From positions 124,001 through 188,000 of the forward strand of contig JBBIVX010000002.1 of assembly GCA_037439465.1 (NCBI GenBank): a DNA stretch of 64,000 bases, written 5' to 3'. Below are positions 28,791 to 37,599 of this stretch, in pieces; within the stretch, counting starts at the first letter, position 1; each line of letters opens with the position of its first letter. The notes beneath the pieces were generated by a model, which worked only from the letters and a program-made list of their open reading frames with translations, was not told the origin of the DNA and searched no databases. This DNA is from Parasulfuritortus sp037439465 (lineage in GTDB: Bacteria; Pseudomonadota; Gammaproteobacteria; Burkholderiales; Thiobacillaceae). Both the position numbers and the translations under genes were made by a program.

Positions 28791-29690
28791 ATGTTACGAA
28801 TACTGATCGTGGGTTGTGGTGACATTGGCCTCAGGGCCGCCCGGCAACTGCGCGGCAAGGCCCGCGTCTATGGCCTGCTGCGCTCGCCGGAACGGGCGGC
28901 CGAACTGCGCGCCGCCGGCGTGGCCCCGGTCATCGGCGACCTCGACGACCGCCGCCACCTGCGTCGCCTCGCCGGCCTGGCCGATGCCGTGTTCCACTTC
29001 GCGCCGCCGCCGCTGGAGGGTGAGAGCGACCCGCGCACCCGCCGCCTCATCGCCGCGTTATCCAACCCGGGGAGGCCGGGCGCGGCGAGTTTACCCCGGA
29101 CCTTGATCTACGTCAGCACCAGCGGCGTCTACGGCGACTGCGCCGGCGCGGTGGTACCGGAGACCCGGCCGGCCCAGCCCAAGAACGCCCGCGCCAAGCG
29201 CCGCCTGGACGCTGAACGGCAGTTGCGGCGCTGGGCCGCCGCGACCGGCGTCGGCCTCGCCATCCTGCGCGTGCCCGGCATCTACGCCGGCGACCGTCTG
29301 CCCGAGGAACGGGTGAAGAAGGGGCTGCCCGCGCTGTTGCCGGCCGATGACATCTACACCAACCATATCCACGCCGACGACCTGGCCGGCCTGGCCATCG
29401 CCGCCGTGTTCCGCGGCCGTCGCAACCGTCTCTACCACAGCGTCGACGACAGCGGTCTGAAGATGGGCGACTGGTTTGACGTCGTGGCCGATCATATCGG
29501 CGTGGCGCGACCGCCGCGACTGCCAAAGGATCAGGTGATGGCCGCCGTGACGCCGGCCATGCGTTCGTTCCTGAGTGAATCCAGGCGCCTCACCAACGAC
29601 CGCAGCAAGCGCGAGTTGCGCTACCGGTTGAAATATCCGACGGTGCGGGAAGGGCTGACGCTCACGGCGCATCGCCGCCCCGAATCATGA
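28791..29690 (+). CDS. NAD-dependent epimerase/dehydratase family protein (YeeZ-like)
   Basis: 299 residues with an N-terminal Rossmann motif (ILIVGCGDIGLRAARQL, where the usual third Gly context is GxGxxG) and an SDR-like core: LIYVSTSGVYGDC, active-site area near VPETRPAQPKNARAKRRLDAERQL, RVPGIYAGDRLPEERVKKG. The canonical YxxxK Tyr-Lys pair is not obvious (ARAKRRLDAE occupies the place), as in the atypical extended SDR group represented by E. coli YeeZ. Substrate unknown. It stands alone between the reductase and the NamZ-like gene. Confidence 0.85.
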   Translation: MLRILIVGCGDIGLRAARQLRGKARVYGLLRSPERAAELRAAGVAPVIGDLDDRRHLRRLAGLADAVFHFAPPPLEGESDPRTRRLIAALSNPGRPGAASLPRTLIYVSTSGVYGDCAGAVVPETRPAQPKNARAKRRLDAERQLRRWAAATGVGLAILRVPGIYAGDRLPEERVKKGLPALLPADDIYTNHIHADDLAGLAIAAVFRGRRNRLYHSVDDSGLKMGDWFDVVADHIGVARPPRLPKDQVMAAVTPAMRSFLSESRRLTNDRSKRELRYRLKYPTVREGLTLTAHRRPES

Positions 29691-29717
29691 AACGCCATGG
29701 TGCGGCCCATGCCCGCC

Positions 29718-30920
29718 CTATGGGTAAAGCCGTAGCGAGGCCTGCACTTCGCGCCAGGCGGCTTCGTCGGCTGCGGCCAGGGCGTCGAGGTCGCCCGGCT
29801 GCGCTGCCGGATCGTCCACCCATGTCCGCAGCAGCGGGCTGCCGTTGATGAGGTCGATGGCCAGGCGGTCGCGCTCGTATTCGTAGGGAAAGTCGCGCCA
29901 CAGGGGGTAGTCCGGTTGCAAGCTGCGCAGCGCCTTGAAGGCCAGGGCCAGCAGCCGCCAGGGTTTGAATTTGTGGTGATCGTAGCCGGTCTCGACGTGG
30001 ATTTGCACGCCCGAGCAAAGCTGGCCGGCGTGCTTGTGGAAGGTCGGTTCGAACCAGCATGCGCGCAGTTTGCAGCCGTGCAGCCAGTGCGGCGCGAGCT
30101 TGCGCATCCGCGCCATGACGGCGCCAGCGTCGATGTCGGGCGCGCCGAACAACTCCAGCGGACGGGTGGTGCCGCGGCCTTCGGACAACGTGGTGCCTTC
30201 CAGCATGACGGTACCGGCATAGCAGCGCGCCATAGACAGATTCGGCGCGTTCGGGCTGGGGTTGATCCAGTCGCGTTCACCCAGCGGCCAACCGTAGCCA
30301 GGCGTGGCCTCGGGCCGCCAGCCCTGCATCTCGATCACCCGGTAGTCCAGGTCGAGTTTGGATTCGCGGATGAACCAGCGGCCCACCTCGCCCAGGGTCA
30401 GGCCGTGGCGCATGGGCATGGGGCCCGCGCCGACGAAGCTCTCCCAGCCGGGGCGCAGGGTGAGCCCTTCGATTGGCCGGCCGGCGGGATTGGGGCGGTC
30501 CAGCGCCCAGACAGCCTTGCCATGTCGGGCGGCGGCTTCCAGCACGTAGCGCAGGGTGGTGATGAAGGTGTAGATGCGGCAGCCCAGGTCCTGCAGGTCG
30601 ACCAGCAGCACGTCGAAGGTGTCCAGCATGGCGGCGGTCGGCCGGCGCACCGCGCCATAGAGACTGAACACCGGGATGCCATGCACCGGATCGAGGAAGT
30701 CGGGCGACTCCACCATGTTGTCCTGCTTGTCCCCGCGCAGGCCATGTTGCGGGCCGAAGGCGGCGGTCAGGCGGAGATCGGGCCGCGCCGCCAGCGCGTC
30801 CAGGGCGTGAGTCAGGTCGGCGGTCACCGACGCCGGGTGCGCCAACAGGGCAAGCCGCCGGCCCTTGAGCGGGGCGCGCAGCAATGGGTCGTCAAGCAGG
30901 CGGTCGATGCCGAATTTCAT
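29718..30920 (-). CDS. NamZ-like exo-beta-N-acetylmuramidase family (DUF1343)
   Basis: 400 residues from ATG 30920, which overlaps the preceding gene's stop (ATGA). DUF1343 features: ALLAHPASVTADLTHALDAL, FGPQHGLRGDKQDNM, PVFSLYGAVRRPT, LLVDLQDLGCRIYTFITTL, ALDRPNPAGRP and MRHGLTLGEVGRWF, EGTTLSEGRGTTRPLELFGAP. The Bacillus member NamZ releases MurNAc from cell-wall fragments. No signal peptide is seen, so it may act on recycled muropeptides in the cytoplasm; that is inference. Paired with a DOMON-like gene. Confidence 0.88.
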   Translation of the reverse strand: MKFGIDRLLDDPLLRAPLKGRRLALLAHPASVTADLTHALDALAARPDLRLTAAFGPQHGLRGDKQDNMVESPDFLDPVHGIPVFSLYGAVRRPTAAMLDTFDVLLVDLQDLGCRIYTFITTLRYVLEAAARHGKAVWALDRPNPAGRPIEGLTLRPGWESFVGAGPMPMRHGLTLGEVGRWFIRESKLDLDYRVIEMQGWRPEATPGYGWPLGERDWINPSPNAPNLSMARCYAGTVMLEGTTLSEGRGTTRPLELFGAPDIDAGAVMARMRKLAPHWLHGCKLRACWFEPTFHKHAGQLCSGVQIHVETGYDHHKFKPWRLLALAFKALRSLQPDYPLWRDFPYEYERDRLAIDLINGSPLLRTWVDDPAAQPGDLDALAAADEAAWREVQASLRLYP

Positions 30921-31453
30921 GCGCGTTCGACTTCCAGTGCGAAGCCGCCAGTATGATGGAAGTCGGGCTTGTCGACAGGGTGGCGCAGTGCCCAGTAACT
31001 CAGTTTTTCGTCCACGCTCTCGATGACGGCGGTCAGTCCGAGAGTCCATCGCCGGCCGTCAGGTAATGCCAATCGGGGCAGCATGGCCGTCAGTTCGAGT
31101 GCATTGGCGCTGGTCCTGCAGGCGATTGCTGGCGCCGGCATGGCGCCGGGCGCGCAGCCGTCACGGTAATTGCAGAAGATATAGGCTGCCCATTCGCCCG
31201 AAGGCGAGAAGTTGAATTCGCGGTAGCCCGGCCCGTTTCCCGCCAGGACAAAGGCTTCGAAACAGGTGTGTTGCCAGAGACCGTCGCTGCGCTGCGGCGG
31301 CGCGGCCGGTGGAATGAGGAGGCTGGCAATGTCGCCCGAGACGGTGTAGGTCAGGCGCAGATCGACGCCAGCTTGCACCTCGATGCTGACGTCGATGCTT
31401 TCGACGCGGAGGCAAGGTGTATCCGGGTGCGGGAAGAGTCTGGCGTGACGCAT
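30917..31453 (-). CDS. DOMON-like domain protein
   Basis: 178 residues forming a likely beta-sandwich. It carries LWQHTCFEAFV, YREFNFSPSGEWAAYIFCNYR and the C-terminal YWALRHPVDKPDFHHTGGF, a pattern of the DOMON-like family of proteobacteria, related to carbohydrate- or heme-binding beta sandwiches. No signal peptide. It is 3 bp from the photolyase stop on its upstream side and overlaps the NamZ-like start by 4 bp, so the three minus-strand genes photolyase, DOMON-like and NamZ-like look like one operon. Ligand unknown. Confidence 0.8.
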   Translation of the reverse strand: MRHARLFPHPDTPCLRVESIDVSIEVQAGVDLRLTYTVSGDIASLLIPPAAPPQRSDGLWQHTCFEAFVLAGNGPGYREFNFSPSGEWAAYIFCNYRDGCAPGAMPAPAIACRTSANALELTAMLPRLALPDGRRWTLGLTAVIESVDEKLSYWALRHPVDKPDFHHTGGFALEVERA

Positions 31454-31456
31454 GGT

Positions 31457-32848
31457 TCAGGACGGTCCTTTGAAAAGCGCCAGCGTGACGGCGCGAGCTT
31501 GGCCGTGGTCGACGATGGGGGGCGGGTAGTCGCGTCCGATCATTACGCCACAGGCCGTTTGCACATCCGTTGCCATTTTCCAGGGGGCATGTATGTATTT
31601 ATCGGGCACCGGGGCCAGTTCAGGCAGATAGCGGCGGATGAAGCGCCCCTCCGGGTCGAACCTTGCCGATTGCATCACCGGATTGAAAATGCGGAACCAG
31701 GGTTGGGCGTCGGTGCCGACCGAGGCGCACCACTGCCAGCCGCCGATATTGGCGGCCTGGTCGTAATCGAGCAGCGTTTGCGCGAACCAGCGTTCGCCCA
31801 GGCGCCAGTCGCAGTGCAGGTCTTTCACCAGAAACGAGGCGGCGAGCATACGCAGGCGGTTGTGCATGAAGCCGCCCTGCTCGAGCTGGCGCATGGCGGC
31901 GTCGACGATGGGGTAGCCGGTGCGGGCCTCGGCCCAGGCCTCGAAGTGACCCGGTGGGTTGGGCCATTCGATCATGTCGAATTTGTCCTGGAAGGCATGT
32001 TCCACGGTATGTGGGTAATGCCACAGCAGCATCTGGTAGAACTCGCGCCAGATCAGTTCGGACAGCCAGATTTGCGCGCCCTCGCCGCCGTGTTCATGCG
32101 CGTAACGGGCCAGCGTGCGGATCGACAGGGTGCCGAAACGCAGGTGCACGGATAGCCGGGAGGTGGCGTCCAGCGCCGGGGTGTCGCGGGTTTCATGATA
32201 ACGGTCGATGCGTTGCTGGAATGACTGCCACTGGGCGCCAGCCGGCGGCAGGTCGAGCGCGATGGGCTGGAAACCGAGCTCGACCAGCGCCGGCATGGCG
32301 CCGGTGGCGTCGGCGGCGAGGCGGTCCAGATGGCGCTCGACCGGGTAAGCCGCGAGCCGGCCAGGATCGAGCTGCGCCAGCCAGGCGCGTTTATAGGGCG
32401 TGAAGACATGGTAAGGCCGGCCGGCGAGGTTGAGCAGTTCGTCGCTATCGAATATGACCTGGTCCTTGTGGAGCGCGAGGCGGCGCCCTTGCCGGGCCAG
32501 TGCAGCGGCGACCGCCGTATCGCGCCGACGGGCGTAAGGCTCGTAATCGCGGTTGGCGTGGACGACGCTGACGCCGAGTTTGGCAGCCAATTGCGGAATC
32601 AACTCGCGGGCCGCGCCGTGCAATACATGCAGACCGCCGCCGCGCTTTTCCAGCTCGGCCTTGAGCCGGGTCACCTGGCCGTGGATGAACGCCACCCGCC
32701 GGTCGGCCTTGTCGGGCAGGGCATCCAGGATGTCGTTGTCGAAAATGAAGGCGCAATGGGTCGGGCCCCCCGATTCCAGCGCGTGGCAGAGCGCGGCGTG
32801 GTCATGAAGGCGCAGGTCGCGGCGGAACCAGACGAGACAGTGGGACAT
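31457..32848 (-). CDS. phrB: Deoxyribodipyrimidine photolyase
   Basis: 463 residues from ATG 32848, matching the family N-terminus (LVWFRRDLRLHDHAAL). Contains the antenna-binding N-terminal Rossmann domain and the FAD-binding domain: HLRFGTLSIRTLARYA, WLSELIWREFYQMLLWHYP, GYPIVDAAMRQLEQGGFMHNRLRMLAASFLVKDLHCDWRLGE and YDQAANIGGWQWCASVGTDAQPWFRIFNP. Uses blue light to split cyclobutane pyrimidine dimers. The set of FAD-site and substrate-site motifs points to a class I CPD photolyase rather than a cryptochrome. Confidence 0.96.
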   Translation of the reverse strand: MSHCLVWFRRDLRLHDHAALCHALESGGPTHCAFIFDNDILDALPDKADRRVAFIHGQVTRLKAELEKRGGGLHVLHGAARELIPQLAAKLGVSVVHANRDYEPYARRRDTAVAAALARQGRRLALHKDQVIFDSDELLNLAGRPYHVFTPYKRAWLAQLDPGRLAAYPVERHLDRLAADATGAMPALVELGFQPIALDLPPAGAQWQSFQQRIDRYHETRDTPALDATSRLSVHLRFGTLSIRTLARYAHEHGGEGAQIWLSELIWREFYQMLLWHYPHTVEHAFQDKFDMIEWPNPPGHFEAWAEARTGYPIVDAAMRQLEQGGFMHNRLRMLAASFLVKDLHCDWRLGERWFAQTLLDYDQAANIGGWQWCASVGTDAQPWFRIFNPVMQSARFDPEGRFIRRYLPELAPVPDKYIHAPWKMATDVQTACGVMIGRDYPPPIVDHGQARAVTLALFKGPS

Positions 32849-32932
32849 GGCGGCAAGGGATGGCGGGCGCCCCATTGTAGCGCCACAGCCGGTGCTTTTT
32901 GCGGCCGCCCGGCGAGGGGTACAATTCGCCGC

Positions 32933-33493
32933 ATGGAAGCCAGTAACTTCACCGACCATTTTCTGATTGCCATGCCCAATATGACGGACCCCAATTTTGC
33001 GGGGACGCTGACCTATATCTGCGATCACAATCCAGACGGGGCACTGGGGGTGGTGGTGAACCGCCCGATCGAGCTGTCGCTGGAAAAGCTGTTCGAGCAG
33101 ATCGGCATCAAATTGGACAATGACGAGTTGAAAAGAATGCCGGCCTATTTCGGCGGCCCGGTACAGGTCGAGCGCGGTTTCGTGCTGCATCAGCCGGTGG
33201 GGGACTGGAGCTCGACGCTAACGGTGAACGACCGGGTCGGTCTGACCACTTCCAAGGATATCCTCGAAGCGGTCGGCCATGGCGAAGGGCCGGCGCAGAT
33301 CATGGTCGCCCTCGGTTACGCCGGCTGGGGTCCCGGTCAACTCGAGTCCGAGATCAAACAGAATGCCTGGTTGACGGTGCCGGCCGCCGCCGAGCTGATC
33401 TTCCAGTTGTCTCCCGAAGAGCGTCTGCCGGCCGCCATGCGCCTGCTGGGCATCGACGCCGGCATGCTCGCGGAGGGGGTCGGCCACGCTTGA
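32933..33493 (+). CDS. algH: YqgE/AlgH family protein
   Basis: 186 residues from ATG 32933: NFTDHFLIAMPNMTDPNFAGTLTYICDHNPDGALGVVVNRP, GGPVQVERGFVLHQ, ALGYAGWGPGQLESEIKQNAWL. All are typical of the UPF0301 family. The biochemical role is unsettled; the Pseudomonas member was named AlgH from an alginate phenotype. It heads the cluster algH-ruvX-pyrR-pyrB-pyrX, an order common in beta- and gammaproteobacteria. Confidence 0.95.
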   Translation: MEASNFTDHFLIAMPNMTDPNFAGTLTYICDHNPDGALGVVVNRPIELSLEKLFEQIGIKLDNDELKRMPAYFGGPVQVERGFVLHQPVGDWSSTLTVNDRVGLTTSKDILEAVGHGEGPAQIMVALGYAGWGPGQLESEIKQNAWLTVPAAAELIFQLSPEERLPAAMRLLGIDAGMLAEGVGHA

Positions 33494-33530
33494 CATTCAT
33501 GTCGCCAGCGCTGCCTGCCGCGGGACCCCG

Positions 33531-33950
33531 ATGAAGGGCGCGGTGCTGGCCTTCGACTTCGGCGAGAAACGCATCGGCGTGGCCACGGGGGAATGGGAAA
33601 CGCGGCTGGCGCATCCCCTGGAGACCTTCTGCGGTGAGGCCAAGGCCCTGCGTTTCGCCCACATCGGCGCGCTCATCGAGGAATGGCGGCCGGTGGAACT
33701 GGTGGTGGGCCTGCCGCTCACCCTGGATGGCGCGGAGCATGCGCTGTCGCGGCGCTGCCACCGCTTTGCGCAGCAACTTCACGGTCGTTTCGGTCTGCCG
33801 GTGCATCTCGTCGACGAGCGCCTGACCTCGGTGGCGGCGGAAGCGCGGCTGCGCGACGCCGGTGTGTCGGCACGGACGCACAAGGCGGCGGTGGATAGTC
33901 TGGCCGCGCAGGAAATCTTGCAGGATTATTTTTCGAGTACTCGATCTTGA
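33531..33950 (+). CDS. ruvX: RuvX/YqgF RNase H-fold nuclease
   Basis: 139 residues. N-terminal LAFDFGEKRIGVATG with the first catalytic Asp, ELVVGLPLTLDG, VHLVDERLTSVAAEARLRD with acidic Glu, and a final AVDSLAAQEILQDYF carrying the last Asp. YqgF proteins process 16S/23S rRNA 5' ends and were earlier named putative Holliday-junction resolvases. Normal length. The TGA stop is immediately followed by the pyrR start region. Confidence 0.94.
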   Translation: MKGAVLAFDFGEKRIGVATGEWETRLAHPLETFCGEAKALRFAHIGALIEEWRPVELVVGLPLTLDGAEHALSRRCHRFAQQLHGRFGLPVHLVDERLTSVAAEARLRDAGVSARTHKAAVDSLAAQEILQDYFSSTRS

Positions 33951-33952
33951 CC

Positions 33953-34453
33953 ATGACGCTTCCCGATCCCCAGCGACTCATCGATCTCCTGGCGGCACAG
34001 TTGCGGCCGTCGATACAGGCCGACTCGGCGCTGCTGGGCATACACACCGGCGGGGTCTGGGTGATGGAGGCGCTGGTGCAACGACTCGGCGACGACATCC
34101 CGCGCGGAGTGCTCGACATCGCCTTCTACCGTGACGATTTTTCCCGCATCGGCCTGCATCCCGAGGTCAAGCCCTCGCGCATACCCTTCGACATCGAGGG
34201 GCGCCATGTGGTGCTCATCGACGACGTGCTGTACACCGGGCGAACCATACGCGCGGCCATGAATCTGATATTCGATTACGGCCGCCCGGCCAGCATCCGC
34301 CTGGCCGTGCTGGTCGACCGCGGCGGGCGCGAGCTGCCCATCTGCCCGGACTGCGTCGGCGCGCGTCTGGAGTTGGCCAGCGACCAACAGGTGTCGTTGG
34401 TCCGGGACGACGAGGCCAGTCTCAAATTCGTGCTGGGGAGGAGCGGAGGATGA
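33953..34453 (+). CDS. pyrR: Bifunctional pyr operon regulator/uracil phosphoribosyltransferase PyrR-type
   Basis: 166 residues from ATG 33953 (an in-frame TTG at 33947 would overlap ruvX). PRTase features: LGIHTGGVWVMEAL, LDIAFYRDDFSRIG, and the PRPP loop HVVLIDDVLYTGRTIRAAM. In Bacillus PyrR controls an attenuator by RNA binding; in proteobacteria upstream of pyrB its regulatory role is less clear, and I see no attenuator upstream of pyrB. The stop overlaps the pyrB start (ATGA). Confidence 0.93.
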   Translation: MTLPDPQRLIDLLAAQLRPSIQADSALLGIHTGGVWVMEALVQRLGDDIPRGVLDIAFYRDDFSRIGLHPEVKPSRIPFDIEGRHVVLIDDVLYTGRTIRAAMNLIFDYGRPASIRLAVLVDRGGRELPICPDCVGARLELASDQQVSLVRDDEASLKFVLGRSGG

Positions 34454-35400
34454 TCGCCAACACGCAACTCACGCCGGACGGCCGGCTGCGCCATCTGCTC
34501 ACCCTGGACGGTCTGCCGGCGCGCATCCTGACGCAAATCCTCGATGCCGCCGCCTCTTTCGTCGCGGTCGGCGAGCGTGAGGTGAAATCGGTGCCCTTGC
34601 TGCGCGGCAAGGCGGTGTTCAACATCTTCTTCGAGAACTCCACACGCACCCGCACCACCTTCGAGATCGCCGCGAAAAGGCTGTCGGCCGACGTGGTCAA
34701 CCTCAATGTCGGCGCCTCCTCGCAGAGCAAGGGCGAGACCCTGCTCGACACCGTGGCCAACCTTTCCGCCATGCACGCCGACATGTTCGTGGTGCGCCAC
34801 GCCGCCGCCGGCGCCGCCCACCTGATCGCCCGCCATGTGGCGCCGCACATTCATGTGGTGAATGCCGGCGACGGCCGCAGCGCCCACCCCACCCAGGGCC
34901 TCTTGGACATGTTCACCATCCGCCACTACAAGGGGGGGTTTCATAACCTCACCGTGGCCATCGTCGGCGACGTGCTGCATTCGCGTGTGGCCCGCTCGCA
35001 AATCCACGCCCTCACCACCCTGGGCTGTCCCGAAGTGCGGGTGATCGGTCCCAAGACCCTGCTGCCGCGCGACGTCGGCAATCTCGGCGTGCACGTCTAT
35101 CACCGCATGGAAGAGGGGCTGAAGGAGGTGGACGTGGTGATGATGCTGCGTCTGCAGAACGAGCGCATGAAGGGACCGCGCCTGCCCTCTGCCGGCGAGT
35201 TCTACAAATACTGGGGGCTGACTGCCGAAAAACTGCGCCACGCCAGGCCGGATGCCATCGTCATGCACCCTGGCCCGATGAACCGCGGCGTCGAGATCGA
35301 CTCCGAAGTCGCCGACGGTCCACAGGCAGTGATCCTGCCGCAGGTGACCTTCGGCATCGCCGTACGCATGGCGGTGATGAGTTTGTTGGCGGGGAACTGA
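34450..35400 (+). CDS. pyrB: Aspartate carbamoyltransferase catalytic subunit
   Basis: 316 residues. Makes carbamoyl-aspartate in pyrimidine synthesis. Signatures: FFENSTRTRTTFEIAAKRL (carbamoyl-phosphate site), NAGDGRSAHPTQGLLDM, VAIVGDVLHSRVARS, MMLRLQNERM and HPGPMNRGVEIDSEVAD. This is the form that partners with an inactive dihydroorotase-like subunit (PyrX) rather than PyrI. It overlaps pyrR by 4 bp and is followed after 3 bp by pyrX. Confidence 0.97.
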   Translation: MIANTQLTPDGRLRHLLTLDGLPARILTQILDAAASFVAVGEREVKSVPLLRGKAVFNIFFENSTRTRTTFEIAAKRLSADVVNLNVGASSQSKGETLLDTVANLSAMHADMFVVRHAAAGAAHLIARHVAPHIHVVNAGDGRSAHPTQGLLDMFTIRHYKGGFHNLTVAIVGDVLHSRVARSQIHALTTLGCPEVRVIGPKTLLPRDVGNLGVHVYHRMEEGLKEVDVVMMLRLQNERMKGPRLPSAGEFYKYWGLTAEKLRHARPDAIVMHPGPMNRGVEIDSEVADGPQAVILPQVTFGIAVRMAVMSLLAGN

Positions 35401-35403
35401 ACC

Positions 35404-36690
35404 ATGAAGATCCACATCAAGAACGGCCGCGTCATCGATCCCGCCAGCGGGTCGGATGCGATTCTGGATGTGTTTGTCGCCGCCGGGCGCATCCTCGCCC
35501 TGGGGCCGCCCCCGGCGGACTTTCATGCCAACCAGGTGATAGACGCTACCGGGCTCATCGTCTGCCCCGGCCTGGTGGATATGGCCCTGCGGCTGCGTGA
35601 ACCAGGGCTCGAATATATCGCCGGGCTGGAATCGGAAATGCGCGCCGCCGCCGTGGGTGGGGTCACTTCGCTGGCCTGCCCGCCAGACACCGACCCGCCC
35701 CTCGACGAGCCGGGGCTGGTGGAGATGCTCAAGTTCCGCGCCCGCACCATGCCGGGGCCGCGCGTCTACCCGGTTGGGGCGCTGACGCGGCAACTCAAGG
35801 GCGAGCGCCTGACGGAGATGGCGGAACTGACCGAGGCGGGCTGCATCGCCTTCAGCCAGGCAGATGCGCCGCTCATCGACACCCAGGTGCTGCTGCGCGC
35901 CCTGGAATATGCCGCCACCTTCGATCTGCCGGTGTGGCTGCGGCCGCAGGATGCGCATCTGACAAAAAACGGGGTCGCCCACGACGGCGTGGTGGCGGCG
36001 CGTCTCGGCCTGCCCGCCATCCCGGTTCCGGCGGAGACCGTGGCGCTGGCCACCATATTGCTGTTGGCGCGGGAGTCCGGTGCGCGCGTGCACCTCGCCC
36101 GGCTGTCCAGCCGCGCCGGCGTGGAGATGGTGCGGCAGGCCAAGAAGGACGGCCTGCGGGTGACCTGCGACGTGGGTATCCACCACGTTCACCTTTGCGA
36201 AATGGACACCGCCGACTTCGACGCCAATTGCCATCTGGTGCCGCCGCTCAGAAGCCAGCGCGACCGCGATGCCCTGCGCCAGGCCCTGGCCGAGGGGGTG
36301 ATCGACGCGATCTGTTCCGACCACGCGCCGGTGGACGAGGACGCCAAGGAACTGCCCTTCCAGGAGGCCGAGCCGGGGGCCACCGGGGTGGAACTGTTGT
36401 TGCCGCTGACCCTGAAATGGGCGCGCGAGGCCGGCCTGTCGCTTTCCCAGGCGCTGGCCTACCTTACCCACAAACCAGCGGCCATCATGGGGGTGAATGC
36501 CGGCCACATCGGCGTTGGCGCGCCGGCCGACCTGTGCCTGTTCGACCCCGCGGCGACCTGGCGGGTGAGCCCCGCCAACCTCGCCAGCCTGGGCAAGAAC
36601 AGCCCGTTTCTGGGTTATGAGATGCAGGGGCGGGTGCGCTATACGGTGATCGATGGCCATATCGACTTCAGGGCCGGGACAGGCGGATAA
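35404..36690 (+). CDS. pyrX: Dihydroorotase-like, noncatalytic ATCase partner (PyrC'/PyrX)
   Basis: 428 residues of amidohydrolase fold. The catalytic metal HxH motif that should follow the first strand (V-D-x-H-x-H-L-R-E-P-G) is VDMALRLREPG here, so both zinc-ligand histidines are gone. Other features remain (GLVDMALRLREPGLEY, ICSDHAPVDEDAKELPF, AYLTHKPAAIMG). In Pseudomonas the equivalent inactive protein is needed for ATCase assembly, forming a dodecamer with PyrB. The working dihydroorotase must be elsewhere. Starts 3 bp after pyrB. Confidence 0.94.
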   Translation: MKIHIKNGRVIDPASGSDAILDVFVAAGRILALGPPPADFHANQVIDATGLIVCPGLVDMALRLREPGLEYIAGLESEMRAAAVGGVTSLACPPDTDPPLDEPGLVEMLKFRARTMPGPRVYPVGALTRQLKGERLTEMAELTEAGCIAFSQADAPLIDTQVLLRALEYAATFDLPVWLRPQDAHLTKNGVAHDGVVAARLGLPAIPVPAETVALATILLLARESGARVHLARLSSRAGVEMVRQAKKDGLRVTCDVGIHHVHLCEMDTADFDANCHLVPPLRSQRDRDALRQALAEGVIDAICSDHAPVDEDAKELPFQEAEPGATGVELLLPLTLKWAREAGLSLSQALAYLTHKPAAIMGVNAGHIGVGAPADLCLFDPAATWRVSPANLASLGKNSPFLGYEMQGRVRYTVIDGHIDFRAGTGG

Positions 36691-36704
36691 CGGAGGACGC
36701 AACG

Positions 36705-37553
36705 ATGCGATTCGGTAACCGGCGCGAGAGCGAGAATGTGGAGGACCGCCGCGGCGGCCTGCCGCTGGGCGGGAAGAGCCTAGGTCTTGGCACGGTCGTA
36801 TTGGCCCTGGTGGCCTGGTATTTCGGGGTGGACCCGAGCATCGTCCTCAACTCCGGATTGGTCGGCGGCCCGCCCGCCAGCGAGCAGGCGGCGCCGCCAC
36901 CGCCCGCCGATGACGAGATGGCGCGTTTCGTGTCGCTGGTGCTGGCGGACACCGAGGATACCTGGCATGCCTTGTTCCAGGCCGACGGCAAGACCTATGT
37001 CGAACCCAAGCTGGTGCTGTTCGGCGGCAGCACGCCCACCGCCTGCGGCATGGGCCAGACGGCCATGGGCCCCTTCTACTGCCCGGGCGACCAGAAGGTC
37101 TATATCGACCTGGCCTTTTACCAGGAAATGAAGACCCGTTTCCAGGCTCCAGGCGATTTCGCCCAGGCCTATGTCATCGCTCATGAGATCGGCCACCACG
37201 TGCAAAACCTGTTGGGCATCGCCGAAAAGGTGCAGGCGGCGCGGCAGCGGGCGGATGCGGTGGAGGCCAACCAGTTGTCAGTGCGTATGGAATTGCAGGC
37301 CGACTGCCTGGCCGGGGTGTGGGCCCACCATGCCGACAAGGCACGCCAGGTGCTTGAGTCGGGCGATGTCGAGGAGGCCATCGCCGCCGCCACCGCCATC
37401 GGCGACGACCACCTGCAGAAACAGACGCAGGGCTACGTGGTGCCGGACAGCTTCACCCATGGCAGCTCAGAGCAGCGGGTGCGCTGGTTCCGCCGCGGCC
37501 TCGATGAAGGCCGCATGGCCGCGTGCAATACCTTCCGCAGCGCGGCCCTGTAA
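36705..37553 (+). CDS. Neutral zinc metallopeptidase (YpfJ/KPN_02809 family)
   Basis: 282 residues. N-terminal basic cytoplasmic stretch, one TM (GLGTVVLALVAWYFGVDPSIVL) and a periplasmic metalloprotease domain with HEIGHHVQNLLG and a downstream RMELQADCLAGVW (third zinc-ligand Glu). The central CGMGQTAMGPFYCPGDQKVYIDLAFYQEM is a family hallmark. Substrate unknown. Length is typical. It follows pyrX by 14 bp and may read through from the pyr operon. Confidence 0.92.
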   Translation: MRFGNRRESENVEDRRGGLPLGGKSLGLGTVVLALVAWYFGVDPSIVLNSGLVGGPPASEQAAPPPPADDEMARFVSLVLADTEDTWHALFQADGKTYVEPKLVLFGGSTPTACGMGQTAMGPFYCPGDQKVYIDLAFYQEMKTRFQAPGDFAQAYVIAHEIGHHVQNLLGIAEKVQAARQRADAVEANQLSVRMELQADCLAGVWAHHADKARQVLESGDVEEAIAAATAIGDDHLQKQTQGYVVPDSFTHGSSEQRVRWFRRGLDEGRMAACNTFRSAAL

Positions 37554-37599
37554 GGCGGCAACGGCGCTGGCTGCAGTGGGGGCCTAACCCCCGGCCCCA

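Noticed and set aside
28791..29690. Complete catalytic SDR enzyme
   Set aside because: The YxxxK pair could not be located with confidence, so no specific enzymatic activity is claimed.
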